A DNA stretch of 64,000 bases from Zwartia vadi (GTDB lineage Bacteria; Pseudomonadota; Gammaproteobacteria; Burkholderiales; Burkholderiaceae_B). Position 1 is the stretch's first letter; each line of letters begins with the position of its first letter. A program made the translations under genes and the position numbers. Shown here piece by piece: positions 42,844-51,841 of this stretch. The stretch spans positions 124,001 through 188,000 of the forward strand of contig NZ_JAUHHE010000001.1 in assembly GCF_030410375.1 (NCBI RefSeq). The letters are read 5' to 3'. Below the pieces are notes generated by a model. It did not search any database. It was not told the DNA's origin and saw only the letters and a list, made by a program, of their open reading frames with translations.

Positions 42844-42870
42844 AATGGGCGCCTCAGCGCCCATTTTTTT
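42844..42870 (+). terminator. Rho-independent terminator after secF
   Basis: A 9-bp perfect stem AATGGGCGC (42844-42852) / GCGCCCATT (42857-42865), loop CTCA, then a run of T through 42870. It closes the queA/tgt/yajC/secDF transcript before miaB. Confidence 0.93.
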
Positions 42871-42939
42871 GTCGGCACGGTAAACTATGTCTTTATTTTC
42901 AATATTGCCCACGGGATCAACACCCGCTCCGGCACCATC

Positions 42940-44328
42940 ATGCAAAAAACAGACAATCCCAAAAAAGTATTCATCCGCACCTTTGGCTGCCAGATGAACG
43001 AGTACGATTCCGACAAAATGCTCGATGTACTTGGTCAAGAGCGCGGTGTTGTCGTGACCCAGACGCCTGAAGACGCAGATGTGATTTTGTTTAACACCTG
43101 TTCCGTTCGTGAAAAGGCGCAAGAAAAGGTTTTTTCAGACCTGGGACGCATCAAACACCTCAAAGCCCTGAACCCTGATCTTGTGATCGGTGTAGGTGGT
43201 TGCGTGGCCAGTCAAGAAGGTTCTGCCATTGTTGATCGCGCGCCCTATGTCGATGTGGTGTTTGGTCCTCAAACTCTGCATCGCCTGCCAGAGCTGATCG
43301 CACGTCGGCGTTCCGAGGGTCGCTCACAAGTCGACATCAGCTTTCCCGAAATCGAAAAGTTCGATGCCATGCCGCCCGCACGCGTGGAAGGCGCCACCGC
43401 TTTTGTCTCGATCATGGAAGGCTGCAGCAAGTACTGCAGTTTCTGCGTTGTACCCTACACCCGTGGCGAAGAGATCTCGCGTCCTTTTGAGGATGTCCTG
43501 ACCGAAGTGGCAGACCTCGCCGATCAAGGTGTCAAAGAGGTCACACTGCTGGGTCAAAACGTCAACGCTTACCGCGGCCGCATGGGCGAAGGCAACGATG
43601 CTGAGATTGCCGACTTTGCGACCTTGCTCGAATATGTCCACGAGATTCCCGGCATTGAGCGGATACGCTACACCACCTCACACCCCAAAGAAATGACCAC
43701 GCGCATGACCGAGGTCTATGCGCGACTTCCCAAACTCGTATCCTTTCTTCACCTTCCTGTTCAAGCAGGCAGCGACCGCGTCCTCGCAGCCATGAAACGC
43801 GGCTACACCGCGATCGAATTCAAATCAGTCGTGCGTAAATTACGCGCTGCACGCCCCGGCTTGACGCTGTCCTCTGACTTTATCGTGGGCTTTCCCGGCG
43901 AAACCGAAGAAGATTTCGAGAAAACCATGAAACTCATTGAAGAGGTCGGCTTCGATACCTCATTCTCGTTCGTGTACTCACGTCGTCCCGGTACACCTGC
44001 AGCCGACCTCGTTGATGACACGCCACAGACCGTCAAGCTCCAGCGCTTGCAACGTCTGCAAGCCCTCATTAACGAGCAGGCTCACGCGATTGCGCGCAGC
44101 ATGGTGGGCTCGACGCAACGCATACTGGTTGAGGGTACCTCCACAAGAGATCCGAACGAACTCAGTGGTCGCACAGAAAATAACCGTATCGTTAATTTTC
44201 CCGGTCATCCTCGTTTAATTGGCCAGATGATTGATGTTGTGATTACGGATGCAATGACCAATACCTTTAGAGGTCGGGTAGCAATACAAGATGATGCGGA
44301 TCACACACCAGTCGAGGCATCACAATGA
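42940..44328 (+). CDS. miaB: tRNA-2-methylthio-N6-dimethylallyladenosine synthase
   Basis: Radical-SAM methylthiotransferase adding a 2-methylthio group to i6A37. The 462 residues contain the N-terminal UPF0004 domain with three cluster Cys (TFGCQMN, about 17; [17 protein letters not shown]), the radical-SAM Cx3Cx2C as CSKYCSFC (about 161-168) and a C-terminal TRAM domain. The frame runs back to 42838 in the terminator region; the ATG at 42940 gives the family N-terminus. It overlaps the phoH-like gene by 4 nt (ATGA). Confidence 0.95.
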   Translation: MQKTDNPKKVFIRTFGCQMNEYDSDKMLDVLGQERGVVVTQTPEDADVILFNTCSVREKAQEKVFSDLGRIKHLKALNPDLVIGVGGCVASQEGSAIVDRAPYVDVVFGPQTLHRLPELIARRRSEGRSQVDISFPEIEKFDAMPPARVEGATAFVSIMEGCSKYCSFCVVPYTRGEEISRPFEDVLTEVADLADQGVKEVTLLGQNVNAYRGRMGEGNDAEIADFATLLEYVHEIPGIERIRYTTSHPKEMTTRMTEVYARLPKLVSFLHLPVQAGSDRVLAAMKRGYTAIEFKSVVRKLRAARPGLTLSSDFIVGFPGETEEDFEKTMKLIEEVGFDTSFSFVYSRRPGTPAADLVDDTPQTVKLQRLQRLQALINEQAHAIARSMVGSTQRILVEGTSTRDPNELSGRTENNRIVNFPGHPRLIGQMIDVVITDAMTNTFRGRVAIQDDADHTPVEASQ

Positions 44329-45353
44329 GCCGTCCTCCCGTCAAAACCAGCCCGCGCGGACGTCCTCTGCCTGTCAAGATGACGCTTGAGGGGAGTAATC
44401 AACAGCTTGCGAATCTCTGCGGCCCATTGGATGTCAATCTACGGCAAATCGCAGATGGGCTCGATCTTGAGCTGACACGACAGGGCAACAAGCTCACCAT
44501 CCATGGCGCTCACGCTGAGGCCGCCAGCAAAATGCTGTTTGCCTTTTTTGACCGCGCGGCCCAACACGCTTTATCTGTGGATGATATCCAACTGGGTCTC
44601 GTCGAAATTGGCGTAGGCCGTTCAGTCACCCCCTCAATGCCAAGCTTTGATCCGACGGAGTTTCCGCCACTGGATGACGAAAGCGGGACGATCGCCTTGC
44701 GCACCCGACGCAGCGACTTGCGTCCCCGCACCCCACGACAGCGAGACTACCTCAACAACATTCTCAAACACGACATTACTTTTGGAGTGGGACCCGCAGG
44801 GACCGGTAAAACCTGGCTGGCTGTCGCCTGCGCCATCGATGCGATGGAGCGCGATACCGTGCAACGCATCGTGTTGACACGCCCCGCCGTTGAAGCGGGC
44901 GAGCGCCTGGGCTTTTTACCGGGCGATCTCGCACAGAAAGTCGATCCGTATCTGCGTCCACTCTACGATGCGCTCTACGACTTGATGGGTTTTGAGCGTG
45001 TGCAGCGCCTGTTTGAAAAGCAAACAATTGAAATCGCACCTCTAGCGTATATGCGGGGCCGCACACTCAATCATGCATTTGTGATTTTGGACGAAGCCCA
45101 AAACACCACACCCGAACAAATGAAAATGTTTTTGACACGCATTGGTTTTGGTAGCAAGGCCGTGATTACGGGCGACCCGTCCCAGGTGGACTTGCCAAAA
45201 GGTCATAAAAGCGGCCTGGCCCATGCGGTAAAAGTCCTGGAGGAAGTCAAAGGCATCGCTGTGACGCAATTCACCAGTCGCGATGTTGTGCGACACCCTC
45301 TTGTTGCACGCATTGTCGATGCCTATGAACAAGCCGAACAAAACGCCAGCTGA
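44325..45353 (+). CDS. ybeZ: PhoH-like ATPase (YbeZ)
   Basis: Cytosolic P-loop ATPase that partners YbeY in ribosome quality control and rRNA maturation. The 342 residues carry Walker A in [12 protein letters not shown] (about 154-165), [15 protein letters not shown], Walker B as [21 protein letters not shown] (about 249 on) and the GDPSQVDLP sensor. It starts within the miaB stop and overlaps ybeY at its 3' end by about 29 bp, the standard miaB-phoH-ybeY order. Confidence 0.94.
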   Translation: MSRPPVKTSPRGRPLPVKMTLEGSNQQLANLCGPLDVNLRQIADGLDLELTRQGNKLTIHGAHAEAASKMLFAFFDRAAQHALSVDDIQLGLVEIGVGRSVTPSMPSFDPTEFPPLDDESGTIALRTRRSDLRPRTPRQRDYLNNILKHDITFGVGPAGTGKTWLAVACAIDAMERDTVQRIVLTRPAVEAGERLGFLPGDLAQKVDPYLRPLYDALYDLMGFERVQRLFEKQTIEIAPLAYMRGRTLNHAFVILDEAQNTTPEQMKMFLTRIGFGSKAVITGDPSQVDLPKGHKSGLAHAVKVLEEVKGIAVTQFTSRDVVRHPLVARIVDAYEQAEQNAS

Positions 45354-45822
45354 ACTGTCGCTCAGCATTCACTATGCTGTCGAGGCACCAAGCCTGCCGC
45401 GCTGGAAATTGCGTCGCTGGGTGCAGCGTGCCATGCTCGCCGCGCAGGAGGACGGTCGTGTTTCCTTTGGGCGCTTGCAAGTGGGTTTGCGCCTGGTGGG
45501 TCTCAAAGAGGCGCAACAACTCAATTCCGGCTATCGCCACAAAAATTACGCCACCAATGTTCTCACCTTTGAATACGGTGTTCAACCTGATGGCACAGCC
45601 TCAGGTGATATTGTTCTCTGTGTGCCCGTACTGAAACGCGAAGCCAAAGAGCAACGTAAAGACTTTCTTTGTCATGCCACGCATTTAACGATCCACGGTA
45701 CGCTGCATGCGCTAGGTTACGACCACATACATACGCGCGATGCCAAACACATGGAGCGTTTAGAAACGCGAATCCTTGCATCGATGGGGATCGATAACCC
45801 TTACTTGATTCAAGAGAAATGA
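45325..45822 (+). CDS. ybeY: Endoribonuclease YbeY (rRNA maturation factor)
   Basis: Zinc-dependent single-strand RNase needed for 16S rRNA 3'-end maturation. The 165 residues include TNVLTFEYG, SGDIVLC and the metal motif H-x3-H-x5-H in HGTLHALGYDH (about 123-133). Two ATG codons (45319 and 45325) lie six bases apart; neither has a strong Shine-Dalgarno and both overlap the phoH-like gene, so coupled translation is likely. The exact first residue is uncertain by two codons. Confidence 0.94.
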   Translation: MNKPNKTPAELSLSIHYAVEAPSLPRWKLRRWVQRAMLAAQEDGRVSFGRLQVGLRLVGLKEAQQLNSGYRHKNYATNVLTFEYGVQPDGTASGDIVLCVPVLKREAKEQRKDFLCHATHLTIHGTLHALGYDHIHTRDAKHMERLETRILASMGIDNPYLIQEK

Positions 45823-45891
45823 CAAACGTTTTTGCTTTGAAGACGTCACTTTCAGGTTATCCTTATCTCTCCTAAACTCTGTCTCTGGACA

Positions 45892-46779
45892 ATGTCAGAT
45901 CCCTATCCTGCTGCTGAATCCTCAACATCTTCGGCCAAGCCCAACCGCCCCCGTCTACTTGATCGCCTGTTATCGCTCGTTCGCCGCGAACCCGAGGATC
46001 GCGAAGGCATCATGGCCGTACTGGATGCCGCACGTGAACGTGAACTCATCGATGCGGATGCCTACTCGATGCTAAAAGGCGCCCTGGCGGTGTCTGAACA
46101 AACCGCAGTCGATGTGATGGTCCCGCGTGCCCGCATGGATATGCTTGATGTCTCGCAGTCCATCTCGACACTGATGCCCGAGATCATCGAAACAGCGCAT
46201 TCCAGGTTCCCCGTCTTCGAAGGATCGCGCGACAACATTATCGGCGTGGTGATGACAAAAGACCTGCTCGGTCATCTCCTCAATCCCGAGTTGACCTTGC
46301 GCGACCTCGTGCGACCCGCAGTCTTTATCCCCGAGTCGAAACGCCTGAATGTCTTGCTCCAAGAATTTCGACGTAACCGTAACCACATCGCCGTTGTCAT
46401 CGACGAGCATGGCGGCATTACAGGTCTGGTCACACTCGAGGATGTGCTTGAGCAAATTGTCGGCGCGATTGAGGACGAATACGATGTCGAAGGTGCCAAA
46501 ACAATTTTTCCTGACGGCGTACGAGCTTGGCGCATTCTGGCTACGACTGAGATAGAAGCTTTTAACGAAGCTCTGGGTGCGAACCTGCCTACTGGTGAAT
46601 ACGACACCGTCGGAGGTTGGCTGGCCCATGAGCTCGGACATATCCCCAAACGCGGCGATGCCTGTCAACATGGCGATCTGCGAATCGAAGTCATGCGTGC
46701 AGATGCCAGGCGCGCGCTCTGGTTGCGCGCCAGAGCACGCGGCAAAGCCGAACCCATACGCGTGACACCCTCAGCGTGA
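45892..46779 (+). CDS. corC: CorC/HlyC-type CBS-domain protein (YbeX)
   Basis: Cytosolic protein of 295 residues with paired CBS domains and a C-terminal CorC_HlyC transporter-associated domain. VMVPRARMDML (about 74-84) opens the first CBS domain; RNHIAVVIDEHGGITGLVTLEDVLEQIVG (about 162-190) is the second. Family members affect Mg/Co efflux and ribosome maturation. No membrane domain is present, so this is the short form. The stop overlaps the GTG start of lnt by 4 nt (GTGA). Confidence 0.93.
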   Translation: MSDPYPAAESSTSSAKPNRPRLLDRLLSLVRREPEDREGIMAVLDAARERELIDADAYSMLKGALAVSEQTAVDVMVPRARMDMLDVSQSISTLMPEIIETAHSRFPVFEGSRDNIIGVVMTKDLLGHLLNPELTLRDLVRPAVFIPESKRLNVLLQEFRRNRNHIAVVIDEHGGITGLVTLEDVLEQIVGAIEDEYDVEGAKTIFPDGVRAWRILATTEIEAFNEALGANLPTGEYDTVGGWLAHELGHIPKRGDACQHGDLRIEVMRADARRALWLRARARGKAEPIRVTPSA

Positions 46780-48377
46780 ACAAGCTCTGGCTCAAATGGC
46801 GACTCGCCTTTGGGTTGTTGGCGGCAGGCGCACTCCACGCCCTGAGCTTCGCACCCGACCCGCTCCCGCAGTGGGCGCTCAGCCCTCTTCAGTTGTGCGC
46901 CATGGCATGGCTAGTGACCTGCGTCTGGCGCGCGCCCAGCGGCCTCTACGCTGCGCGCAGAGCCTGGTTTTTCGCGATCGGGCACTTTGTCGTGGGCTTG
47001 TACTGGCTGACGATCAGCATGCACGTCTATGGCTTCATGCCGATGCCCCTTGCAATCCTCGCGCTGCTCGCACTCAGTGCGTATCTGGCCTTATTCGCTA
47101 GTCTTGCAGCTTGGCTGGCCCACGCGGTAGGCGCCCTACCCGGACGCAGCATCTCGTCAACAATCTGGGCCGTTGCCGTCTGGGCAGGTGCATGGACAAT
47201 ATCCGAATGGTTACGCGCGACCCTTTTCACCGGCTTTCCCTGGCTCAATATCGGCTATGCACATGTCGACAGCTGGTTTGCGGGATGGACGAGCGTTCTG
47301 GGTGTCTACGGAGTGAGCTGGATGGCCGCCTTCAGTGCGGCAGCCATTGCTGCGCTGGTGGGCAGGAAACATGACGATGCGAAACAGGCCATCATCGGCG
47401 TGCTTGCACTGGGCTTGGCACTTGGCGGTCTTGCGCTCAAGCAATACGCATGGACCACCCCCTCGGGGACACCACTGGTGGCGCGCCTCGTTCAGGGGAA
47501 CATTGATCAAGGTGTGAAATTCACACCCGATCACCTCTACCGCGTCATCCAAGAACATCTCACACTCGCTGCCACGCCGACACCGGCAGGCAGCCCTTCA
47601 CCAAAGATCGTCTTGCTTCCCGAGACCGCGCTCGCCGTTTTCCAGCACCAGATCGCACCCGCCGTCTGGTCAGCCTGGCGAGAACTAGCCGAAACACAGC
47701 AAAGCACTATTCTCATGGGTGCAGCCTTGTTTGACACCAAAACAGGCACCTACACCAACAGTGTCATCGGCATTGATAGCAAAACGACTGTGCAACAACT
47801 CAGAGATGCCACGATGGCACAGCGTTACGATAAAAGTCACCTGGTACCTTTCGGCGAATTCGTCCCCTTCGGTTTCCGATGGTTCGTCAACTTGATGTCC
47901 ATCCCGCTTGGTGACTTTTCGCGCGGAACCGCGACGCAACAACCTTTTGCGATCGATGGTCAACGTATTGCACCCAATATTTGCTACGAAGACGTGTTTG
48001 GCGAAGAGCTGCTACCCGCCGTGCGCGGGACCGACGGTGCAAATGGCGCCACGATTTTGGCTAACTTCAGCAACCTGGCGTGGTTTGGTGATTCCTGGGC
48101 ACTCAGACAACATTGGCAAATGTCTCGGATGCGCGCAATTGAAACAGCGCGACCGATGTTACGCGCAACCAACACAGGCTCCACAGGTGCAATTGACCAC
48201 CGGGGTCGAGACATCGCTCAACTTCCTCCTAACCGGGTGGGTGTACTCGACACCACCATACAAGGCCAGCAAGGACTGACACCGTACGTACGATTTGGGA
48301 ACGGCCTGATCCTCGGTCTCGCGAGTGTCGTTCTCGTCGCGGCCTGGTTGCTGCGCAGACGTGATCCTCAACCATGA
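46776..48377 (+). CDS. lnt: Apolipoprotein N-acyltransferase
   Basis: Inner-membrane enzyme that adds the third acyl chain to lipoproteins. The 533 residues have about seven hydrophobic helices and a periplasmic carbon-nitrogen hydrolase domain. The catalytic triad is visible: Glu in LLPETAL (about 281), Lys in YDKSHLVPFGE (about 353) and Cys in NICYEDVFG (about 404). The start is GTG at 46776 inside the corC stop. It is coupled to the following gene by an ATGA overlap. Confidence 0.95.
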   Translation: MNKLWLKWRLAFGLLAAGALHALSFAPDPLPQWALSPLQLCAMAWLVTCVWRAPSGLYAARRAWFFAIGHFVVGLYWLTISMHVYGFMPMPLAILALLALSAYLALFASLAAWLAHAVGALPGRSISSTIWAVAVWAGAWTISEWLRATLFTGFPWLNIGYAHVDSWFAGWTSVLGVYGVSWMAAFSAAAIAALVGRKHDDAKQAIIGVLALGLALGGLALKQYAWTTPSGTPLVARLVQGNIDQGVKFTPDHLYRVIQEHLTLAATPTPAGSPSPKIVLLPETALAVFQHQIAPAVWSAWRELAETQQSTILMGAALFDTKTGTYTNSVIGIDSKTTVQQLRDATMAQRYDKSHLVPFGEFVPFGFRWFVNLMSIPLGDFSRGTATQQPFAIDGQRIAPNICYEDVFGEELLPAVRGTDGANGATILANFSNLAWFGDSWALRQHWQMSRMRAIETARPMLRATNTGSTGAIDHRGRDIAQLPPNRVGVLDTTIQGQQGLTPYVRFGNGLILGLASVVLVAAWLLRRRDPQP

Positions 48378-49522
48378 GCACACTTAGACTTCAGGCGATC
48401 GAACACATCTCGGACATTGACGCGCAACGCTGGGATGCGCTTGTCTCCGAAAGCGGTGGTTCCGTTTTAAGTCAACACGCCTTTCTTCAAGCCTTTGAGA
48501 CCTCGGCAAGCGTCTCCCCTGAAACAGGCTGGCAACCCCGCCATCTTTTATTGTGGGACAACGAACAACTCGTTGGCGCCATCCCGCTGTACGCCAAAGG
48601 ACACTCCTACGGCGAGTTTGTGTTCGACTGGGCCTGGGCCGATGCCTATCAGCGCAACGGTCTGGAGTACTACCCCAAATGGCTGGCTGCCATCCCCTTT
48701 ACACCCGTCCCGGGCGCCAGACTTCTGACCACCACGCCCTATCGTGCGCTGGCCGCTGCAGCACTGTTGCAATGGACTAAAAAAAGCGGACTCTCCTCGC
48801 TGCACGTCCTGTACACCACACCTGAAGATACCGACGCGCTTGTGCAGGCTGGCTGTCTGCGCCGCACCCACACACAGTTCCACTGGTTCAACCGTGGCTG
48901 GCCCGATTTCGACAGTTTTCTCGCGAGTCTGACCCAGCCCAAACGCAAAAAAATCCGCGCTGAACGTCGCAAGGTTCGCGAAGCGGGCGTCACAACATGC
49001 GTGCGCTCTGGGCCTGAAATAAGCGCGAATGACTGGGCGTTCTTTTACCGTTGTTACGCAAATACCTATCATGTGCGCGGGAATCCGCCCTATCTGACCC
49101 CAGAGTTTTTTTTAACCGTTGGGGAAAAACTCTCAGAGCATTGCGTGATGGCCATTGCAACCCGTCGTGAGCAACCCATTGCCGCTTCATTGCTATGGCT
49201 TGACACCGTCAATGGACAACGCAAGCTCTACGGTCGCTACTGGGGCGCGCTCGAACACGTTGACTGCCTGCATTTTGAACTGGCCTATTACACACCCCTC
49301 GAGTGGGCACTCGCCCACAATATCGCCGTCGTCGAAGGCGGTGCACAGGGAGAGCACAAACTCGCCCGCGGTTTTGAACCGATCCAAACCCAATCCGTCC
49401 ACTGGCTGGCACATCCCGGCTTCGCAAATGCTATAGAAAAGTTTCTGGAGAGAGAACGAGCTGGAGTCGATCAGTACGTCGGAAGCTTGAACTCGCCTTT
49501 TCGAGGCGAGGTGGGGGATTAA
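48374..49522 (+). CDS. GNAT/FemAB-like acyltransferase family protein (DUF482)
   Basis: A 382-residue protein of the DUF482 (peptidogalycan biosynthesis) family with a FemAB/GNAT-like fold. Typical segments are WDALVSESGGSVLSQHAFL, a basic QPKRKKIRAERRKV (about 194-207), GNPPYLTPEFF and LYGRYWGALEHVDCLHFELAYY (about 283-304), plus VVEGGAQGEHKLARGF near the end. It likely transfers an amino acid or acyl group, but the substrate is not established. The ATGA overlap with lnt shows translational coupling, hinting at an envelope role. Confidence 0.85.
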   Translation: MSTLRLQAIEHISDIDAQRWDALVSESGGSVLSQHAFLQAFETSASVSPETGWQPRHLLLWDNEQLVGAIPLYAKGHSYGEFVFDWAWADAYQRNGLEYYPKWLAAIPFTPVPGARLLTTTPYRALAAAALLQWTKKSGLSSLHVLYTTPEDTDALVQAGCLRRTHTQFHWFNRGWPDFDSFLASLTQPKRKKIRAERRKVREAGVTTCVRSGPEISANDWAFFYRCYANTYHVRGNPPYLTPEFFLTVGEKLSEHCVMAIATRREQPIAASLLWLDTVNGQRKLYGRYWGALEHVDCLHFELAYYTPLEWALAHNIAVVEGGAQGEHKLARGFEPIQTQSVHWLAHPGFANAIEKFLERERAGVDQYVGSLNSPFRGEVGD

Positions 49523-49551
49523 GTTTCAAACTGAGAACGCGAACTCTAGGC

Positions 49552-49983
49552 TTACGCAGCCAAACGCCAGCCTGATCGAGTGTCGGACAAAATCAACTTC
49601 TCACTTTGACGGAAATCAAGCTCAATTAAACGATTAATGATTTCCTGAATCTTGACGTTACCGTCTATTTTTTCAAGATATAGCAACCTTATGAGTCTGT
49701 CGTATCCTTTAGGCATGCGACCACGACGCTCCCAGAGAGAAACAGTTTGCTCAGTGCTTCCTAATAGGTCCGCCATGCGCTTTTGCGAAAGCCCAAGCTC
49801 TTTTCTTAAAAATCGAATTTCTGATGCACTCAAGTTGGACTTTGCAGCAATTGACCTTCCAATAACCTCATGTAGTTCTTCAACATCGCTAATCGAGACA
49901 GATGTCTCACCATCGATCTCACAAATGTCGTAGCCATTTGTCAGCCAGACATTCTTCAAACCACACTCAGTGTAGTGATACAT
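49552..49983 (-). CDS. HTH (XRE/Cro-CI) antitoxin-like regulator paired with DUF4258 protein
   Basis: A 143-residue protein. The N-terminus MYHYTECGLKNVWLTNGY belongs to a known HTH family that follows DUF4258 genes. The DNA-binding helix-turn-helix lies at about 53-90 (EIRFLRKELGLSQKRMADLLG then TEQTVSLWERRG). It starts 15 bp after the DUF4258 gene on the same strand, giving the toxin-first order seen in HigBA and MqsRA modules. It probably neutralises its partner and represses the operon through the palindrome at 50309-50331. The DNA is AT-richer than the lnt region. Confidence 0.83.
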   Translation of the reverse strand: MYHYTECGLKNVWLTNGYDICEIDGETSVSISDVEELHEVIGRSIAAKSNLSASEIRFLRKELGLSQKRMADLLGSTEQTVSLWERRGRMPKGYDRLIRLLYLEKIDGNVKIQEIINRLIELDFRQSEKLILSDTRSGWRLAA

Positions 49984-49998
49984 ATGACTTTTTTCCTT

Positions 49999-50310
49999 TC
50001 AAAACACCGTGATCACAACGATCATCCTGCCACGAGTACCTTGCTTTAGTGCAACGGCAACTTTTACGTCATCACCAGCTACAGAGTGACGCATCGTTAA
50101 CCTCCAATCACCTTTGATATCTAGATGTGCGCTTTCCAAAATAAAACCTGACCTTAGGCGACACAAAACTTGTTTCAACGTAATGTTTCGCTGTTGCATA
50201 CGAAGCTTTGCGTGCGATGAAGCATAAATATTTGCACTCACAGCAGCGAGAGCACGGACAATTCGTAATGCATTTGCATCATTAAGTCGAAGAGGGATGA
50301 CATTGATCAT
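49999..50310 (-). CDS. DUF4258 domain protein, putative toxin of a toxin-antitoxin pair
   Basis: About 103 residues. The middle ASSHAKLRMQQRNITLKQVLCRLRSG is the DUF4258 signature (HaxRMxxRxI), with C-terminal beta strands WRLTMRHSVAGDD and MIVVITVF resembling the RelE/BrnT-like small-toxin fold. Three starts are possible: 50352, 50316 and 50310. The last two fall at the edge of the palindromic operator, and 50310 gives the compact domain. No Shine-Dalgarno is evident, so the mRNA may have a very short leader. Toxic activity is inferred from pairing and family. Confidence 0.7.
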   Translation of the reverse strand: MINVIPLRLNDANALRIVRALAAVSANIYASSHAKLRMQQRNITLKQVLCRLRSGFILESAHLDIKGDWRLTMRHSVAGDDVKVAVALKQGTRGRMIVVITVF

Positions 50311-50331
50311 ACCCATAATTATTATGGGTAT
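50309..50331. promoter_or_regulatory. 23-bp perfect palindrome, candidate TA operator
   Basis: ATACCCATAAT (50309-50319) and ATTATGGGTAT (50321-50331) are perfect inverted repeats around one base. The element overlaps the likely start codon of the DUF4258 gene and follows a weak TTGTGT-N17-TATACA promoter on the minus strand. That is the expected place for an autoregulatory operator of the HTH protein. Confidence 0.7.
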
Positions 50332-50423
50332 TGTATAAGAATGCGAATACATTTACACAATCAAACAGCCGTTACATTTAGATTAAGCTTCACGCTAAAG
50401 AGTGAGTTGCCACAGCGGTCGAC

Positions 50424-50452
50424 TTGCAAGAAACCTAAAATTTGTGCATAAT
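50424..50452 (+). promoter_or_regulatory. Promoter of the tRNA array
   Basis: TTGCAA (50424-50429) and CATAAT (50447-50452) with the ideal 17-bp spacer, followed by CCCG, a GC-rich discriminator as in stable-RNA promoters. The first tRNA begins 115 bp downstream. Confidence 0.7.
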
Positions 50453-50566
50453 CCCGTTTCTTCGCTGTCGACACATTCAGTTTGAATTAATTGAATGCCA
50501 AGATTGAAGTCTGTACCTCCAAAGTTCTCTCAGTTCGGTTCTTTTGCGGTCTGTACTGAAATTTTT

Positions 50567-50642
<76 letters not shown>

Positions 50643-50670
50643 GTTAAAGCGAAGAGTTGTTGTTAGTCCT

Positions 50671-50746
50671 GTCCCCTTCGTCTAGAGGCCTAGGACATCA
50701 CCCTTTCACGGTGAGTACAGGGGTTCGAATCCCCTAGGGGACGCCA
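50671..50746 (+). tRNA. tRNA-Glu (anticodon TTC)
   Basis: A 76-base cloverleaf including encoded CCA. The acceptor stem pairs GTCCCCT with AGGGGAC, and the anticodon arm pairs TCACC with GGTGA around loop CTTTCAC. T arm GGGGTTCGAATCCCC is perfect. It lies 28 bp after tRNA-Ala. Confidence 0.97.
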
Positions 50747-50794
50747 GTTTTTTGGGCTGTTAGGGTAGTTTTATTACTAGTTTTTTACCGCTGC

Positions 50795-50871
50795 GGAGCG
50801 GTAGTTCAGTTGGTTAGAATACCGGCCTGTCACGCCGGGGGTCGCGGGTTCGAGCCCCGTCCGCTCCGCCA
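50795..50871 (+). tRNA. tRNA-Asp (anticodon GTC)
   Basis: A 77-base cloverleaf including encoded CCA. The acceptor stem pairs GGAGCGG with CCGCTCC, and the anticodon arm pairs CCGGC with GCCGG around CTGTCAC. This is a queuosine-type tRNA, a substrate of the tgt/queA products encoded upstream. Confidence 0.97.
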
Positions 50872-50909
50872 AGCACTCACTGTCCGTTCTGGACACAATT
50901 TTTAGATTG

Positions 50910-50943
50910 TATTTTGTTGCCAAGCGCCTTTTAGGCGCTTTTT
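50910..50943 (+). repeat. Direct repeat copy 1, contains tRNA-array terminator
   Basis: This 34-bp segment matches 53395-53428 at 30 of 34 positions by eye, including 6-7 bp before the hairpin that have no role in termination. The two copies bracket the HTH/Wzz-like gene pair. Confidence 0.65.
50922..50943 (+). terminator. Rho-independent terminator of the tRNA array
   Basis: Stem AAGCGCCT (50922-50929) / AGGCGCTT (50933-50940), 3-base loop, then TTTTT through 50943. It ends the Ala-Glu-Asp tRNA transcript. Confidence 0.9.
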
Positions 50944-51334
50944 GTTGCTTTTACTACAAAGATCAAGGGCTAGAACCCCAACAAGCATCTTATGTATTAC
51001 ATCCGACAGCGCTGACTTCTGCCTCAAGTAGGAATCTACCAAACCCACCATAATCTCTTTGCATTTCCTAGTAGCTCGGCACTAAAAACCTAAACATTCA
51101 TACTCAATTGCGCGGTTTTTTCTTTCTAGCTTTGTTTTTTCTACATAGATTGAGTGCAGAAAACCTCCCATGCACTAACAAAATTCTCCACTTTGGCAAT
51201 CAAAGTTGTGAAAGTTACAAAACAACTAAAAACCTCATAATAAAAACAACTTGAGTTGCCAAACAACGCCCAAATAATCGATAGGATATGTGCAAGTAAA
51301 AAAAATAATTAGTCGTTCATTGAGGCGCAAACCA
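50944..51334. other. AT-rich non-coding region upstream of the HTH gene
   Basis: About 390 bp without a convincing gene. It holds poly-T and poly-A tracts, and its only clear structure is the inverted repeat at 51192-51263, listed separately. No sigma-70 promoter of high quality was picked out. Confidence 0.6.
51192..51263. promoter_or_regulatory. 18-bp inverted repeat pair upstream of the HTH gene, candidate operator
   Basis: TTTGGCAATCAAAGTTGT (51192-51209) is matched, as reverse complement, by 51246-51263 at 15 of 18 positions, including TTTGGCAA / TTGCCAAA and AGTTGT / ACAACT in full. An additional ACAACT lies at 51222-51227. The site is 71 bp upstream of the HTH gene's preferred ATG, a good place for binding by its own product. 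Confidence 0.55.
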
Positions 51335-51841
51335 ATGTACCGGCACGAGAATGATCGAATCTACAAGCAATTAGAAAACGGTGAAGAAAGATTTTCACCA
51401 AAACCCTCTAGGCAGAAACAACTCTTTGCCCAATGCATGAATGCATGCATCAAACGCGCCTATGGCGGCAAAATACCTTCATATGCAGTCATTGCTAGAG
51501 ACTTCAGCCTTCGTTACCCCGAAGATGGCTCAATCAGTAGTGAATCTATTCGAAAGTGGATGACTGGTCGGGCATTGCCTCAGTCTCATAGACTGAGTGC
51601 ACTCATTGATTGGCTAGGTGCTGACATCGCAACAGCTTTGAGTCTGCACGCAGAATTGTTAAATACCAAAGAAAATGATCGTCCCGGTGACCCTTCCCAC
51701 ACTAGCTCTCTCTCTTCACGAAGAAAACCTCAGTCTTCAAGCGATGATCAAATTTTTAATTTAATTCAAAACCTCTCGTTCCGCGATCGCAAAATCATTT
51801 TATCGATATTGCGCATTCTGCAGAGTAACGGAAATACATGA
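51335..51841 (+). CDS. Small DNA-binding (HTH) protein of unknown role, coupled to a Wzz-like membrane protein
   Basis: A 168-residue protein. The segment about 49-92 (SYAVIARDFSLRYP, then SISSESIRKWMTGRALP and RLSALIDWLG) reads as a phage-repressor-like helix-turn-helix, with IRKWMTGRALP as the recognition-helix and turn region. The C-terminal helix (about 138-163, FNLIQNLSFRDRKIILSILRIL) may dimerise. The frame extends to a GTG at 51290, but the ATG at 51335 has GAGG nine bases upstream. Its last 4 nt overlap the next gene. DNA here is AT-rich. Function beyond DNA binding is unknown. Confidence 0.72.
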   Translation: MYRHENDRIYKQLENGEERFSPKPSRQKQLFAQCMNACIKRAYGGKIPSYAVIARDFSLRYPEDGSISSESIRKWMTGRALPQSHRLSALIDWLGADIATALSLHAELLNTKENDRPGDPSHTSSLSSRRKPQSSSDDQIFNLIQNLSFRDRKIILSILRILQSNGNT

